A DNA stretch of 64,000 bases from Rhizobium sp. Root274 (lineage in GTDB: Bacteria; Pseudomonadota; Alphaproteobacteria; Rhizobiales; Rhizobiaceae), in assembly GCF_001429245.1 (NCBI RefSeq), contig NZ_LMJE01000008.1, forward strand, positions 186,001 through 250,000. Reading direction: 5' to 3'. Position numbers and translations under genes: made by a program. How positions within the stretch are numbered: position 1 is the stretch's first letter; each line of letters begins with the position of its first letter. Below are positions 48,856 to 57,085 of the stretch, one piece after another. Under the pieces are notes generated by a model. The model did no database searches and was not told where the DNA came from. It worked only from the letters and a program-made list of their open reading frames with translations.

Positions 48856-49875
48856 TCACCCGCCGATTTTGATGACGGCTTTGATCAGGCCGGTCTTTTC
48901 GCTTGCCCAACGCGGCAAGTCCCTGGACACGTCATCCAGCGTGGTTCGGTGCGTGATCAGCTGCTCCACCGGCACGGACCCATTGGCGATCGAGTGCCGG
49001 ACATGGTCGAAATCGACCCGCGTCGCATTGCGACTGCCGATCAGCATCATTTCGCGCTTGTGGAATTCCGGATCGGAGAAGGTGATCTCTTCCTTGACAA
49101 CGCTCACCAGCACCAGGCTTCCACCATGGGCAACGAAATGGAAGGCCTTTTCCATGGAGGCGCGGTAACCCGTTGCGTCGAAGACGGTGTCGAAACTTTC
49201 GCCACCGGTCAGTTCCGCAACTTTTGCGTCAACGCCGTCGCCAGCGACGATGCCTGAAGAGAAGCCCAGCCGTTCGGAGGCCATGGCGAGGCGCTCCGAG
49301 CTGGTGTCCAGCAAGGTCACTTCATGGCCTGCTATACGGGCGAAGATCGCGGTGCCGAGACCGATTGGCCCTGCACCAATGACGAGGGAACGTGAGCCCG
49401 CCGGTGTCATCGACCGGCGCACGGCATGGGCGCCGATGGCGAGAAATTCGACGGTTGCGGCTGCTTCCAGAGACAGGTCGCCCGCGGGATAGAGGTTTGT
49501 GGCCGGGACGAGGATCTCCTCGCACATGGCGCCATCGGTATGGACACCGAGAACGCGGATTGCCGTGCAGCAGTTCGGCTTGTCCTTGCGGCAGGCGATG
49601 CAGGTTCCGCAGGCGATGTAGGGGTTGACGATGACAGGCGTGCCGGGCGCGAGGTCGACCCCCTCGCCGGCTTCGGCGACAACGGCCGAGATCTCGTGGC
49701 CCATGACACGCGGATATTCGAGGAAGGGGTGCTTGCCCTCGAAGATGTGGTAGTCGGTGCCACAGATGCCGACATGGCTGACCTTTAGTCGCGCCTCACC
49801 CGGCCCCGGCTTTGCGGGCTTGACGCGCTCCACGATTTCAAGCTGACCGGGTTGAACGCAGAGCGCGGCTTTCAT
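48856..49875 (-). CDS. Zinc-binding medium-chain alcohol/polyol dehydrogenase
   Basis: 339 aa from the ATG at 49875. Catalytic zinc ligands are C38 and H60/E61 (GICGTDYH, MGHE). The structural zinc set is C89, C92, C95 and C102 or C103. The nucleotide fold is VIGAGPIGLGT. It is the last gene of the FucU/UxaA-type sugar operon and probably oxidises a sugar, sugar acid or keto-deoxy acid in that pathway. Relatives include L-galactonate and L-idonate oxidoreductases. The exact substrate is not readable. Confidence 0.85.
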   Translation of the reverse strand: MKAALCVQPGQLEIVERVKPAKPGPGEARLKVSHVGICGTDYHIFEGKHPFLEYPRVMGHEISAVVAEAGEGVDLAPGTPVIVNPYIACGTCIACRKDKPNCCTAIRVLGVHTDGAMCEEILVPATNLYPAGDLSLEAAATVEFLAIGAHAVRRSMTPAGSRSLVIGAGPIGLGTAIFARIAGHEVTLLDTSSERLAMASERLGFSSGIVAGDGVDAKVAELTGGESFDTVFDATGYRASMEKAFHFVAHGGSLVLVSVVKEEITFSDPEFHKREMMLIGSRNATRVDFDHVRHSIANGSVPVEQLITHRTTLDDVSRDLPRWASEKTGLIKAVIKIGG

Positions 49876-49920
49876 CACATAGTCCTTTCGGAAAACAGGC
49901 ACTGTTCTGGCATGGAAAGA

Positions 49921-49944
49921 GGGAGGGGTTTTTTTGCCCCTCCC
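49921..49944 (-). terminator. Intercistronic hairpin between ABC permease and zinc dehydrogenase
   Basis: 8-bp stem GGGAGGGG/CCCCTCCC around an eight-base, T-rich (plus strand) loop, 10 bases past the permease stop. On the transcribed minus strand it is followed by CTTTCC. It may attenuate the last gene or protect the transporter message. Confidence 0.45.
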
Positions 49945-49953
49945 GCCTTAAGA

Positions 49954-50925
49954 TCATCGGCTACCGCGACGGCGGAGCTGGTCGAAATAGACGATCAGGA
50001 TGATCAGCGCGCCGGTGATGATGCGCTGCCAGAAAGAGTTGACGTTCAAGAGGTTCGCGCCGTTGTTGATGGTGGCGAGAATGAAGGCGCCGAGCAGCGG
50101 TCCCTGGACGGAGCCGACCGCGCCGAACAGGCTGGTGCCGCCGATAACCGAGGAGGCGATTGCCTGTAGTTCCCAGCCTTCAGCCTGGGTGGCGTTGCCG
50201 ATGCCGATGCGCGAGGCAAGCAGGATGCCGACAAAGGCTGCACAGGTCGAAGACAGGATATAGGCCATGTAGATGGTGCGGTTGACGTTGACGCCGGACA
50301 GGCGCGCGGCTTCGCTATTGGAGCCGACGGCGAAGAGATACCGGCCCCAGCGGCTCAAGTGCAGGAAGACATAGGCCGGGATCGCCACCACGATGACCAT
50401 CCAGAAGAGGCTGGGAATCCCGAGGAAGTCCGCACGGGCGAAATTGGTGAAAGCCTCGTCGGTGATGGAGATGGTCGAGCCATTGGTGATAAGCAGGCCT
50501 ATGCCGCGCAACGACGTCAGCGTGGCCAGCGTGATGATGAAGGGTGGCAGGCCCATCCGAACAATGCCGAAGGCGTGGAACATGCCGATCGCGACGCCCA
50601 TCAGAAGGGTCAGGATGATCGCCAGCCAAACGGGAAGGCCCGCCGCCAGGAACCAGGCGACAATGACACTGGCGAATCCGACAACGGCGCCGACGGAGAG
50701 GTCGATACCGGAGGTGATGATGACAAAGGTCTGGCCGACGGCGAGAATTGCCGTCATCGCGCCCTGACGCAGCAGGTTGCTGATGTTGTTGGGCGTCCAG
50801 AAGCTGTTGGTGGCAAAGCCGAGGATGAGCCAGAGGAAGAGCAGAAGGCCGAGAAGCGTCAGGCTGAACAGGATGCTCATACCTCGCTTCGGCGCAACTT
50901 TCGTCTCGGTGGTGTCCACGCTCAT
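49954..50925 (-). CDS. Sugar ABC transporter permease, RbsC-like
   Basis: 323-residue CUT2-family membrane subunit with about 8-10 helices. The family segment TSGIDLSVGAVVGFASV lies near residue 70, and the coupling loop VGSNSEAARLSGVNV near 202. Partner of the ATPase and binding protein encoded just upstream in the same operon, 52 bases after the ATPase gene. Specificity is set by the binding protein and is inferred to be a fucose-like sugar from FucU nearby. Confidence 0.92.
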   Translation of the reverse strand: MSVDTTETKVAPKRGMSILFSLTLLGLLLFLWLILGFATNSFWTPNNISNLLRQGAMTAILAVGQTFVIITSGIDLSVGAVVGFASVIVAWFLAAGLPVWLAIILTLLMGVAIGMFHAFGIVRMGLPPFIITLATLTSLRGIGLLITNGSTISITDEAFTNFARADFLGIPSLFWMVIVVAIPAYVFLHLSRWGRYLFAVGSNSEAARLSGVNVNRTIYMAYILSSTCAAFVGILLASRIGIGNATQAEGWELQAIASSVIGGTSLFGAVGSVQGPLLGAFILATINNGANLLNVNSFWQRIITGALIILIVYFDQLRRRGSR

Positions 50926-50977
50926 GGTCGTTCTCCCTGTCGTCTTTTTTCGTATGGTCCGTGTGTCGATGCGGGGC

Positions 50978-52531
50978 TCAGACGCCGATGGCTTCCGTCA
51001 GCACGTCTTCATGTGATGCACCGCGATAGTCGTGGCTCGCCACAAGTCTTCCCTGACGGAAGACATGCAGCCGGTCGGAGAGTTCATAGACCTCCGGAAG
51101 ATAGGAGGAGATCAGGATGATGCCCGCGCCCTGCTTCAGGAGTTCCGCAAAGAGGCGGTAGATCTCCGCCTTGGTGCCGACGTCGACGCCGACCGTCGGT
51201 TCGTCAAAAATGAACAGCCTTGCACCGTGGCTCAGCCATTTGCCGATGACGATCTTCTGCTGATTGCCGCCCGACATCGCCGAGGCGAGTACAGCGCGGG
51301 TCGGTGTCTTGATCTTCAGGTCGTTGATCTGCTTGTCGGCATTGGCACGTTCCCGGCCGCGGCTGATCGTGAGCCCACGGCTCAGGCGATCGAAGATCGG
51401 CAGGTTGATGTTGAGGCCGATGGGCAGGTTCAGGCACAGGCCCTGGTCGCGGCGGCTCTCCGGTGCCAGCGCAATGCCGAGATCCATCGCCTTGCGCTCG
51501 TTGTCGATGACGACCTTCTTGCCGTCCCAGAAAACTTCGCCGCCGGTGACCTTCTGCCGGCCGTAAAGGCCGAGCGCGAATTCACTCCGCCCGGCGCCGA
51601 TCAGGCCATAGAGGCCAACGATCTCGCCAGCGCGCACAGAAAGAGAAACATCGTTGAAGCCCGGGCCCGTAAGCCCCTTGGTCTCAAGAATGGTGGCTCC
51701 GATCGGCAGCTTTTCCTTGTGATAGATCTGTTCGATCGAGCGGTTGATCATCAGCGAGATCAGTTCGGCGTCATTCGTCTCACCGATCAGGCGTGTGCCG
51801 ACATGGGTTCCATCGCGCAGGACTGACACGCGGTCGGCCAGCTCGAAGACTTCTTCCATGCGGTGACTGATGTAGACGATGGTCACGCCTTCCGACTGTA
51901 GCCGGCGGATCAGCCGGAAGAGCTGGGCCGATTCCTGGCGCGTCAGATAGGCCGTGGGTTCATCGAAGATCAGAAAACGGATACCGCGCATGGCGGCGCG
52001 GGCGGTCGCGACCAGCTGCTGCTGGCCAATGGTGAGATTGGCCAGTGTTTCGCCCGCGGGGAGATTGAAGCCGAGATCGTCGAGGACATTCTGGGCCGCC
52101 GTGGTCATGGCGGCCTTGCGCATGATGCCGCCAGACGACATTTCGTCGCCGAGGAACATGTTGGCTGCCACCGACAGATGCGGGCAAAGCACGACTTCCT
52201 GGTGGACGGCATTGATGCCGCGGTTGATCGCCTCATTGGGCGTTGCCAAGGCGACATTCTTGCCGCACCAGCGGATCTCGCCCGAGGTACGCGGAATGAC
52301 ACCGGTCAGCAGCTTGATGAGCGTGGACTTGCCGGCGCCGTTTTCGCCGACGATGGCGTGAATTTCTCCAGCCAAAAAGGAAATGGTCGCGGGCTTCAGC
52401 GCCTCCACGGCCCCATATTTCTTCTGGAGGCCAATCAGTTCGAGAATCGGCGTTCCAGGCGGGATGCGATCCGTCTCCAGGTATTGCGTTTCGCCATCAT
52501 GCCGGTGGCTCAGGTCGTGTAGTCCAGTCAT
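50978..52531 (-). CDS. Sugar ABC transporter ATP-binding protein, RbsA-like
   Basis: 517-residue double ATPase. First domain: GENGAGKST near residue 68 and LTIGQQQLVATARA. Second domain: AGLIGAGRSE-type degenerate Walker A and SGGNQQKIVIGKWL with FDEPTVGVD. The ATG at 52531 is preferred over that at 52537 because the GGGAGG lies directly against the latter, leaving no spacing. The roughly 30-residue N-terminal extension before the first domain is longer than in E. coli RbsA. Confidence 0.92.
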   Translation of the reverse strand: MTGLHDLSHRHDGETQYLETDRIPPGTPILELIGLQKKYGAVEALKPATISFLAGEIHAIVGENGAGKSTLIKLLTGVIPRTSGEIRWCGKNVALATPNEAINRGINAVHQEVVLCPHLSVAANMFLGDEMSSGGIMRKAAMTTAAQNVLDDLGFNLPAGETLANLTIGQQQLVATARAAMRGIRFLIFDEPTAYLTRQESAQLFRLIRRLQSEGVTIVYISHRMEEVFELADRVSVLRDGTHVGTRLIGETNDAELISLMINRSIEQIYHKEKLPIGATILETKGLTGPGFNDVSLSVRAGEIVGLYGLIGAGRSEFALGLYGRQKVTGGEVFWDGKKVVIDNERKAMDLGIALAPESRRDQGLCLNLPIGLNINLPIFDRLSRGLTISRGRERANADKQINDLKIKTPTRAVLASAMSGGNQQKIVIGKWLSHGARLFIFDEPTVGVDVGTKAEIYRLFAELLKQGAGIILISSYLPEVYELSDRLHVFRQGRLVASHDYRGASHEDVLTEAIGV

Positions 52532-52556
52532 GTTCATCCTCCCGCGACAGCGGACA

Positions 52557-52629
52557 ACCCGGGTCAGCCAGGCTGACCCGGGTGCCGTTCCCTAGTCTGT
52601 CGCGCGCTGCGCTGGGCCGCGCGCGACAG
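52557..52629 (-). terminator. Two intercistronic hairpins between binding-protein and ATPase genes
   Basis: Reading from the binding-protein gene: an 11-bp perfect stem CTGTCGCGCGC/GCGCGCGACAG (52597-52629), then a 13-bp perfect stem ACCCGGGTCAGCC/GGCTGACCCGGGT around a single A (52557-52583). Neither has a T-run. They most likely stabilise the binding-protein message or partly stop transcription, raising binding protein over transporter. Confidence 0.6.
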
Positions 52630-52636
52630 CGTCAGA

Positions 52637-53623
52637 TCAGTTGACCTTCGCGTTCAGAAGGGCATCGATCTTGGGTTCAGCCATGTTGGCCTTGGTCACG
52701 AGGTTTGCGCCCGTGTCGACGAAGGTTTCGACCTTCTCGCCCTTGGAGACGGCAAGTGCCGTCTTCACGCCATCATAGCCCATGCGGTAGGGATCCTGGA
52801 CGACGAGGCCGGCCAGCACGCCTTCTTTCAGGAAGCCGACGGTCTTTTCGTCCGAGTCAAAGCCGATGACCTTGATCTTGTCGCCGAGCTTGTTTTCGGC
52901 AATTGCCTGGCCCACGCCCTGCGCCATGATCAGGTTGGATGCGAAGACACCAACGAGGTTCGGGTTGGCGGTGATCAGGTCGGTCATCATGTTGAGGCCG
53001 GTGGTGGCCTGGCCGTCAGCATATTTGTCGGCGACGACCTTCAGGCCCGGATACTTGGCCTTGATCTGCTCCATGAAGCCTTCATGGCGCTGATCGAGCG
53101 AGCCGACGCCCGGCAGGCTGGTGATGATGGCGATTTCGCCTTCTTCCTTGCCGGTCGCTTCCTTGATGGCCGCAGCAAGACCGTCAGCGGCGATGCGGCC
53201 GCCCTGGACGTTGTCGGTAGTCAAGAAGGAGGTGAAGGCCTTGGAATCGGCGCTGGAGTCGATGCCGATGATCGGAACGGACTTTGCAGCTTCGTCGATC
53301 GGCTTGCCGAGTGCCTTGAATTCGGTTGGCGAGATGACGACGGCAGCCGGCTTGCCAGCGACGGCGTTTTCGAGAATGCTGATCTGGCCGTTAATGTCGG
53401 ATTCCGACTGCGCGCCGAGTTCCGGAACGCTGACGCCGAGATCCTTGCCAGCGGCGCGGGCGCCGGCGAGCACGATCTGCCAGTAGAAGGACGTGGTATC
53501 CTTCACGATGATCGGGATGGTGACGTCCTGAGCGAAGCCGGCAGCCGGCATCATTGAGGTCATCATAGCGGCACCGGCGATCCCCATCAGGGCGCGGCGC
53601 GTCATGCTCTTCAGAATGGTCAT
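52637..53623 (-). CDS. Sugar ABC transporter substrate-binding protein (RbsB family)
   Basis: 328-residue periplasmic binding protein. From the ATG at 53623 there is a signal peptide with twin-arginine-like MTRRALMGIAGAAM followed by a hydrophobic core and an AGFAQ cleavage region. The mature protein is of the type I periplasmic fold (TTSFYWQIVLAGARAAGKDLG, PTEFKALGKPIDEA, VIGFDSDEKTVGFLKEG). The frame stays open upstream into fucU but without homology. Sugar specificity is inferred from context only. Confidence 0.92.
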   Translation of the reverse strand: MTILKSMTRRALMGIAGAAMMTSMMPAAGFAQDVTIPIIVKDTTSFYWQIVLAGARAAGKDLGVSVPELGAQSESDINGQISILENAVAGKPAAVVISPTEFKALGKPIDEAAKSVPIIGIDSSADSKAFTSFLTTDNVQGGRIAADGLAAAIKEATGKEEGEIAIITSLPGVGSLDQRHEGFMEQIKAKYPGLKVVADKYADGQATTGLNMMTDLITANPNLVGVFASNLIMAQGVGQAIAENKLGDKIKVIGFDSDEKTVGFLKEGVLAGLVVQDPYRMGYDGVKTALAVSKGEKVETFVDTGANLVTKANMAEPKIDALLNAKVN

Positions 53624-53696
53624 GTGGGTTCTCCTCTCAATGCGTCCTGTTCCTCCGGTGAGACCAACCCGCAGAACGCAACCGAGGTGATCTTTA

Positions 53697-53718
53697 TCGA
53701 TAAAAAACATTTTATCGA
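53697..53718. promoter_or_regulatory. Inverted repeat upstream of the substrate-binding-protein gene
   Basis: TCGATAAA-AAACAT-TTTATCGA, a perfect 8+6+8 inverted repeat 74 bases ahead of the binding-protein start. It lies in an AT-rich island in the 193-base gap after fucU. Its first half overlaps a second palindrome, TTTATCGATAAA (53693-53704). Probable operator for an internal promoter driving the transporter genes. Confidence 0.5.
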
Positions 53719-53816
53719 GGCACGCTACTCCAGCGATCTGGAGAATGCAAGTGAGCAAAATTGGACTCCCATCCAGCTCTGCCCTTTTGTTTCTGGGCGT
53801 TTTCCAACAGGCCTCC

Positions 53817-54263
53817 TCAGACCCGATGGACCTCCTCCGGATAGACGACACCCTTCTTCAGGATGACATTTCCATAAATGCGAAGCTCCGTCGTCGCGAC
53901 GATATAGGCCGCTTCTGCCGCGCGCTCATAGAAGGCGAAGCGCTCCAGCGAGGCCAGTTTGAAGTCACCGCTGAGACGCTTGATCGTGGCCTCGAACTCT
54001 TGGCAGATCTCGGGCTTTGCGGCGGGGTCACCGACCTCCTGCATGTGCCAGGCCGACTCCTCCGTGAACTGATCGAGTGGCATATGCGCGAGGATCGCTT
54101 CCAGGATTTCGACAGCACCCACACCATCGGCGCGCACGACCGGCGGCCCGATCGTGCTGGCGGGAAAGTTTCCGTCGGCGATGACGATCTCGTCGCCATG
54201 GCCCATGGTGGCGATCGCATGCAGGAGTTCAGGTCCGAGCAGGGGATGAATACCCTTCAGCAT
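53817..54263 (-). CDS. fucU: RbsD/FucU family sugar mutarotase, L-fucose mutarotase-like
   Basis: 148 aa, full-length for FucU. The N-terminal MLKGIHPLLGPELLHAIATMGHGDEIVIADGNFPA region has the conserved histidines and the Asp of the FucU/RbsD active site, and YGNVILKKGVV is at the C-terminus. It interconverts anomers of L-fucose or a related sugar, readying it for a 1-dehydrogenase. It lies nine bases after the aldo/keto reductase gene, itself a likely aldose 1-dehydrogenase. Confidence 0.87.
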   Translation of the reverse strand: MLKGIHPLLGPELLHAIATMGHGDEIVIADGNFPASTIGPPVVRADGVGAVEILEAILAHMPLDQFTEESAWHMQEVGDPAAKPEICQEFEATIKRLSGDFKLASLERFAFYERAAEAAYIVATTELRIYGNVILKKGVVYPEEVHRV

Positions 54264-54272
54264 GGTCTGCTC

Positions 54273-55295
54273 CTATTCCCGGACCGGTGCATCGCCTAGC
54301 GGCGGTGCGACCAGGGTATGGGGCTCGAAGGATGCGAAGGCCGATGCCGGCAATTCGTCGTGGGTGAGGGCCATGTTGCGATTGAGGCTTTCGGGCCGTG
54401 CCGTGCCGATGATCACTGAAGCGACCGCCGGGTGATGCAGCGGGAACTGCAGGGCAAACTGCGCCAGCGGCTTGCCAGTTTCAGCGGCCACGGCCTCCAT
54501 CGCCCGCACCTTGCTCAGGATCTCCTCTGTCGCCGGCGTGTAGTCGAAATGCGAACCGGGCACTGCGCCGGTGGCAAGGATGCCGGAATTGAATACCCCG
54601 CCCGCAGTGATGGAGGTGCCGCGCTTCTCGCAGAGCGGCAGCAATTCTTCGACGGCGGAGCGGTCGAGCAGGGAATAGCGACCGGCCATCAGGATGACGT
54701 CGATATCAATGTCGGCCATCATGTCGAGGCAAGCAGGGACCTCATTGACACCAAGACCAAATGCCTTGATGGCGCCTGAGGATTTCAGCTCCTGCAGAGC
54801 GCGGTAGCCACCGTCACGCAGTTGTTTGACATAACGGTCGTTCACTGCGCGGCCGTGGGTATAGACGCCGATATCGTGGACATAGAGGATATCGATGCGG
54901 TTGAGCCCGAGGCGGGCATAGCTGAAGTCGACCGAGCGCATGATACCGTCATAGCTGTAGTCGTAGACCAGCTTGAAGGGCAGGGGATCGACAAAGCCCA
55001 CCTTCGGGATCTGATCCTTCGGCACCGGTGCGAGCAGGCGTCCGACCTTGGTGGACAAGACATAGCTGTCCTCCGGCTTGTCGCGAAGGAAGTCACCGAC
55101 ATACCGTTCCGCCTGGCCGAACCCGTAATGCGGCGCCGTGTCGAAATAGCGGATGCCGTGATCCCATGCGGCCTGCAGGGTCGCCATGGCCGCCTCGCGC
55201 GGGCAGGGGCGATAGAGGCCGCCGAGCGGCGCCGTGCCGAAGCTGTATTCGGTGACCTTAAGGTCCGTCTTGCCGATACGTCTGGTCTTCATCAT
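54273..55295 (-). CDS. Aldo/keto reductase, L-fucose/D-threo-aldose 1-dehydrogenase-like
   Basis: 340 aa from the ATG at 55295. TIM-barrel AKR with the catalytic tetrad regions: Asp and Tyr in FDTAPHYGFGQAE (near residue 52), Lys in VLSTKVGR (near 78) and His in ILYVHDIG (near 130). The C-terminal cofactor loop is SVIIGTARPE. The AKR subgroup with FVDPLPFKLVYDYSYDGIMRSV resembles pyridoxal/D-threo-aldose dehydrogenases, which oxidise L-fucose and related sugars to lactones. Immediate neighbour of fucU. Confidence 0.85.
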   Translation of the reverse strand: MMKTRRIGKTDLKVTEYSFGTAPLGGLYRPCPREAAMATLQAAWDHGIRYFDTAPHYGFGQAERYVGDFLRDKPEDSYVLSTKVGRLLAPVPKDQIPKVGFVDPLPFKLVYDYSYDGIMRSVDFSYARLGLNRIDILYVHDIGVYTHGRAVNDRYVKQLRDGGYRALQELKSSGAIKAFGLGVNEVPACLDMMADIDIDVILMAGRYSLLDRSAVEELLPLCEKRGTSITAGGVFNSGILATGAVPGSHFDYTPATEEILSKVRAMEAVAAETGKPLAQFALQFPLHHPAVASVIIGTARPESLNRNMALTHDELPASAFASFEPHTLVAPPLGDAPVRE

Positions 55296-55320
55296 GTCTG
55301 TTTCCGTGTCGTTTCGTCGA

Positions 55321-56826
55321 TCAGAGCGTGGCACCGAGGTGCCAAGGCACAAATTCATTGTCGCCGTAGCCGAAGAGTTCGCTCTTGGTCTTCTGGCCCG
55401 AGGCTGTCTCGATGATCAGGTCGAAAATCTCGCGGCCGAGCCCGGAAACAGAGGCATCGCCGCTGGCGATCACGCCGCAGTCGATGTCCATGTCCTCTTC
55501 CATCGAGCGGTAGAGGGCCGTGTTGCTGGTGAGCTTGATGGAAGGTACCGGACGGGAGCCGAAGCAGGAGCCGCGGCCGGTGGTGAAGGCAATGACGTTG
55601 GCGCCGCCCGCTACCTGGCCCGTGGCCGAGACCGGGTCGTAGCCGGGGGTGTCCATAAAGACGAGGCCGTGTTCGGTGACCCGCTCGGCATAATTATAGA
55701 CGGCCGTCAGCGGCGAGCGCCCGCCCTTGGCGACGGCGCCGAGCGATTTTTCCAGGATGGTGGTGAGGCCACCCTTCTTGTTGCCGGGGGAGGGGTTGTT
55801 GTCGAGCGAGGCGCCGTGCTGGGCGACATAGGCTTCCCACCAGGAGATGAGGCCGTCGAGCTTGACGGCGACGTCTTCGTTGACGGCACGGCTGCGCAGA
55901 AGATGTTCGGCGCCGTAGATCTCCGAAGTTTCCGACAGAATAGCCGTTCCGCCGGCGCCGGCCAAAAGATCGACCGCCACACCGAGTGCCGGATTTGCCG
56001 TAATCCCGGAGAGGCCGTCAGAACCGCCGCATTGCAGGCCGACGATGATCTCGCTAACCGAGATCGGTTCGCGGCGCATCGTGCCGACTTCCGCTGCGAT
56101 CTCCTTGAGGATCGCGAGCGCATTTTCGACCGCGCGGCGGGAGCCGCCAGCATCCTGGATGTTGAAGTGCCGCTTCGAGGCTCCGGCGCCGCTCTGACCG
56201 TAAAGCGTCAGTTGATTGACCTCGCAACCGAGGCCGACCATCAGGACGCCCCCAAAGTTCACGTGTCTCGTGTAGCCGGCTATCGTTCGGTGCAGCGTGC
56301 GCATGCCGTCGCCGGTTGAACTCATGCCGCAGCCCTGGTCGTGGACGATTGGAACGAAGCCATTGATGCCCTCGTAGTGAGGCAGGATCGTGCGGTTTGC
56401 TGCATCCGCGATTGCGCGACAGACCGTGGTGGAACAGTTCACGCTGGCAATGATGCCGATATAGTTTCGGGTCGCGGCACGGCCATCGGCGCGGCGGTAT
56501 CCCATGAAGGTGCGTGCCTTGTCCGTCTCCGTCGCGCCTTCCGGCTGCGCCAAACCAGACACCGACAGACGGTCTTCATCGAAAGCGAGATTGTGGGAAT
56601 GAACGTGTTCGCCCGCTGCGATATCCGTTGTCGCGCGCCCGATCGCCTGAGCATACTTTACAACAGGCTCACCCTTACGGATCGCCCGGACTGCAACCTT
56701 GTGACCCTGGTCGATCCGACTGCTGGCTGTGGCGCCACCTGGCAGGACATGCCCCGCCTCGATCGCCACTGTGGTGACGGCGACATTGTCTTCCGGCGAC
56801 AACAGAATGCAGGCTTGCTTACTCAC
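55321..56826 (-). CDS. UxaA-family dehydratase (altronate dehydratase-like)
   Basis: 501 aa from a GTG with AAGGGAGAG upstream. The SAF-like N-terminal domain covers about 1-95, and a large catalytic part of the altronate/galactarate dehydratase family follows. Iron-site-type motifs are VNCSTTVCRAIA, HDQGCGMSSTGDGM, GLGCEVNQLTLYG, VGLQCGGSDGLSGITANPALG and TTGRGSCFGSRPVPSIK. Full length compared with E. coli UxaA. It should dehydrate a sugar acid to a 2-keto-3-deoxy acid. Alongside fucU and an aldose dehydrogenase the substrate may be L-fuconate or a relative rather than altronate, but this is open. Confidence 0.87.
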   Translation of the reverse strand: MSKQACILLSPEDNVAVTTVAIEAGHVLPGGATASSRIDQGHKVAVRAIRKGEPVVKYAQAIGRATTDIAAGEHVHSHNLAFDEDRLSVSGLAQPEGATETDKARTFMGYRRADGRAATRNYIGIIASVNCSTTVCRAIADAANRTILPHYEGINGFVPIVHDQGCGMSSTGDGMRTLHRTIAGYTRHVNFGGVLMVGLGCEVNQLTLYGQSGAGASKRHFNIQDAGGSRRAVENALAILKEIAAEVGTMRREPISVSEIIVGLQCGGSDGLSGITANPALGVAVDLLAGAGGTAILSETSEIYGAEHLLRSRAVNEDVAVKLDGLISWWEAYVAQHGASLDNNPSPGNKKGGLTTILEKSLGAVAKGGRSPLTAVYNYAERVTEHGLVFMDTPGYDPVSATGQVAGGANVIAFTTGRGSCFGSRPVPSIKLTSNTALYRSMEEDMDIDCGVIASGDASVSGLGREIFDLIIETASGQKTKSELFGYGDNEFVPWHLGATL

Positions 56827-56845
56827 CCGTTTTCTCTCCCTTGCG

Positions 56846-56863
56846 ACCGGTACAATGTCCGGT
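56846..56863. promoter_or_regulatory. Inverted repeat just upstream of the UxaA-type gene
   Basis: ACCGG-TACAATGT-CCGGT, a 5+8+5 inverted repeat 20 bases before the GTG start of the dehydratase, inside the divergent region shared with the GntR regulator. It is followed by TTTTATCGG at 56879-56887, which resembles the TTTATCGA half-site in front of the binding-protein gene. Candidate GntR operator. Confidence 0.4.
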
Positions 56864-57085
56864 TCATCTGCTTTTGTCTTTTATCGGCAATAGACAGTTG
56901 CTCGTCAATGGGTATGATGGCGACAAATGACGAAACCGTCGAAACGGTCGTCCGGAGGAAGCAGACACACAAGCAATTTCTGATCTATCCCATTCTTTTC
57001 GCGCGTTGTTCTCTTTCCATGGGATTGAGGCTACAGCGGAAAGAGCGCCTTGCGCAGGGGCAACAAAAAGAACCGCGGCAGATCC

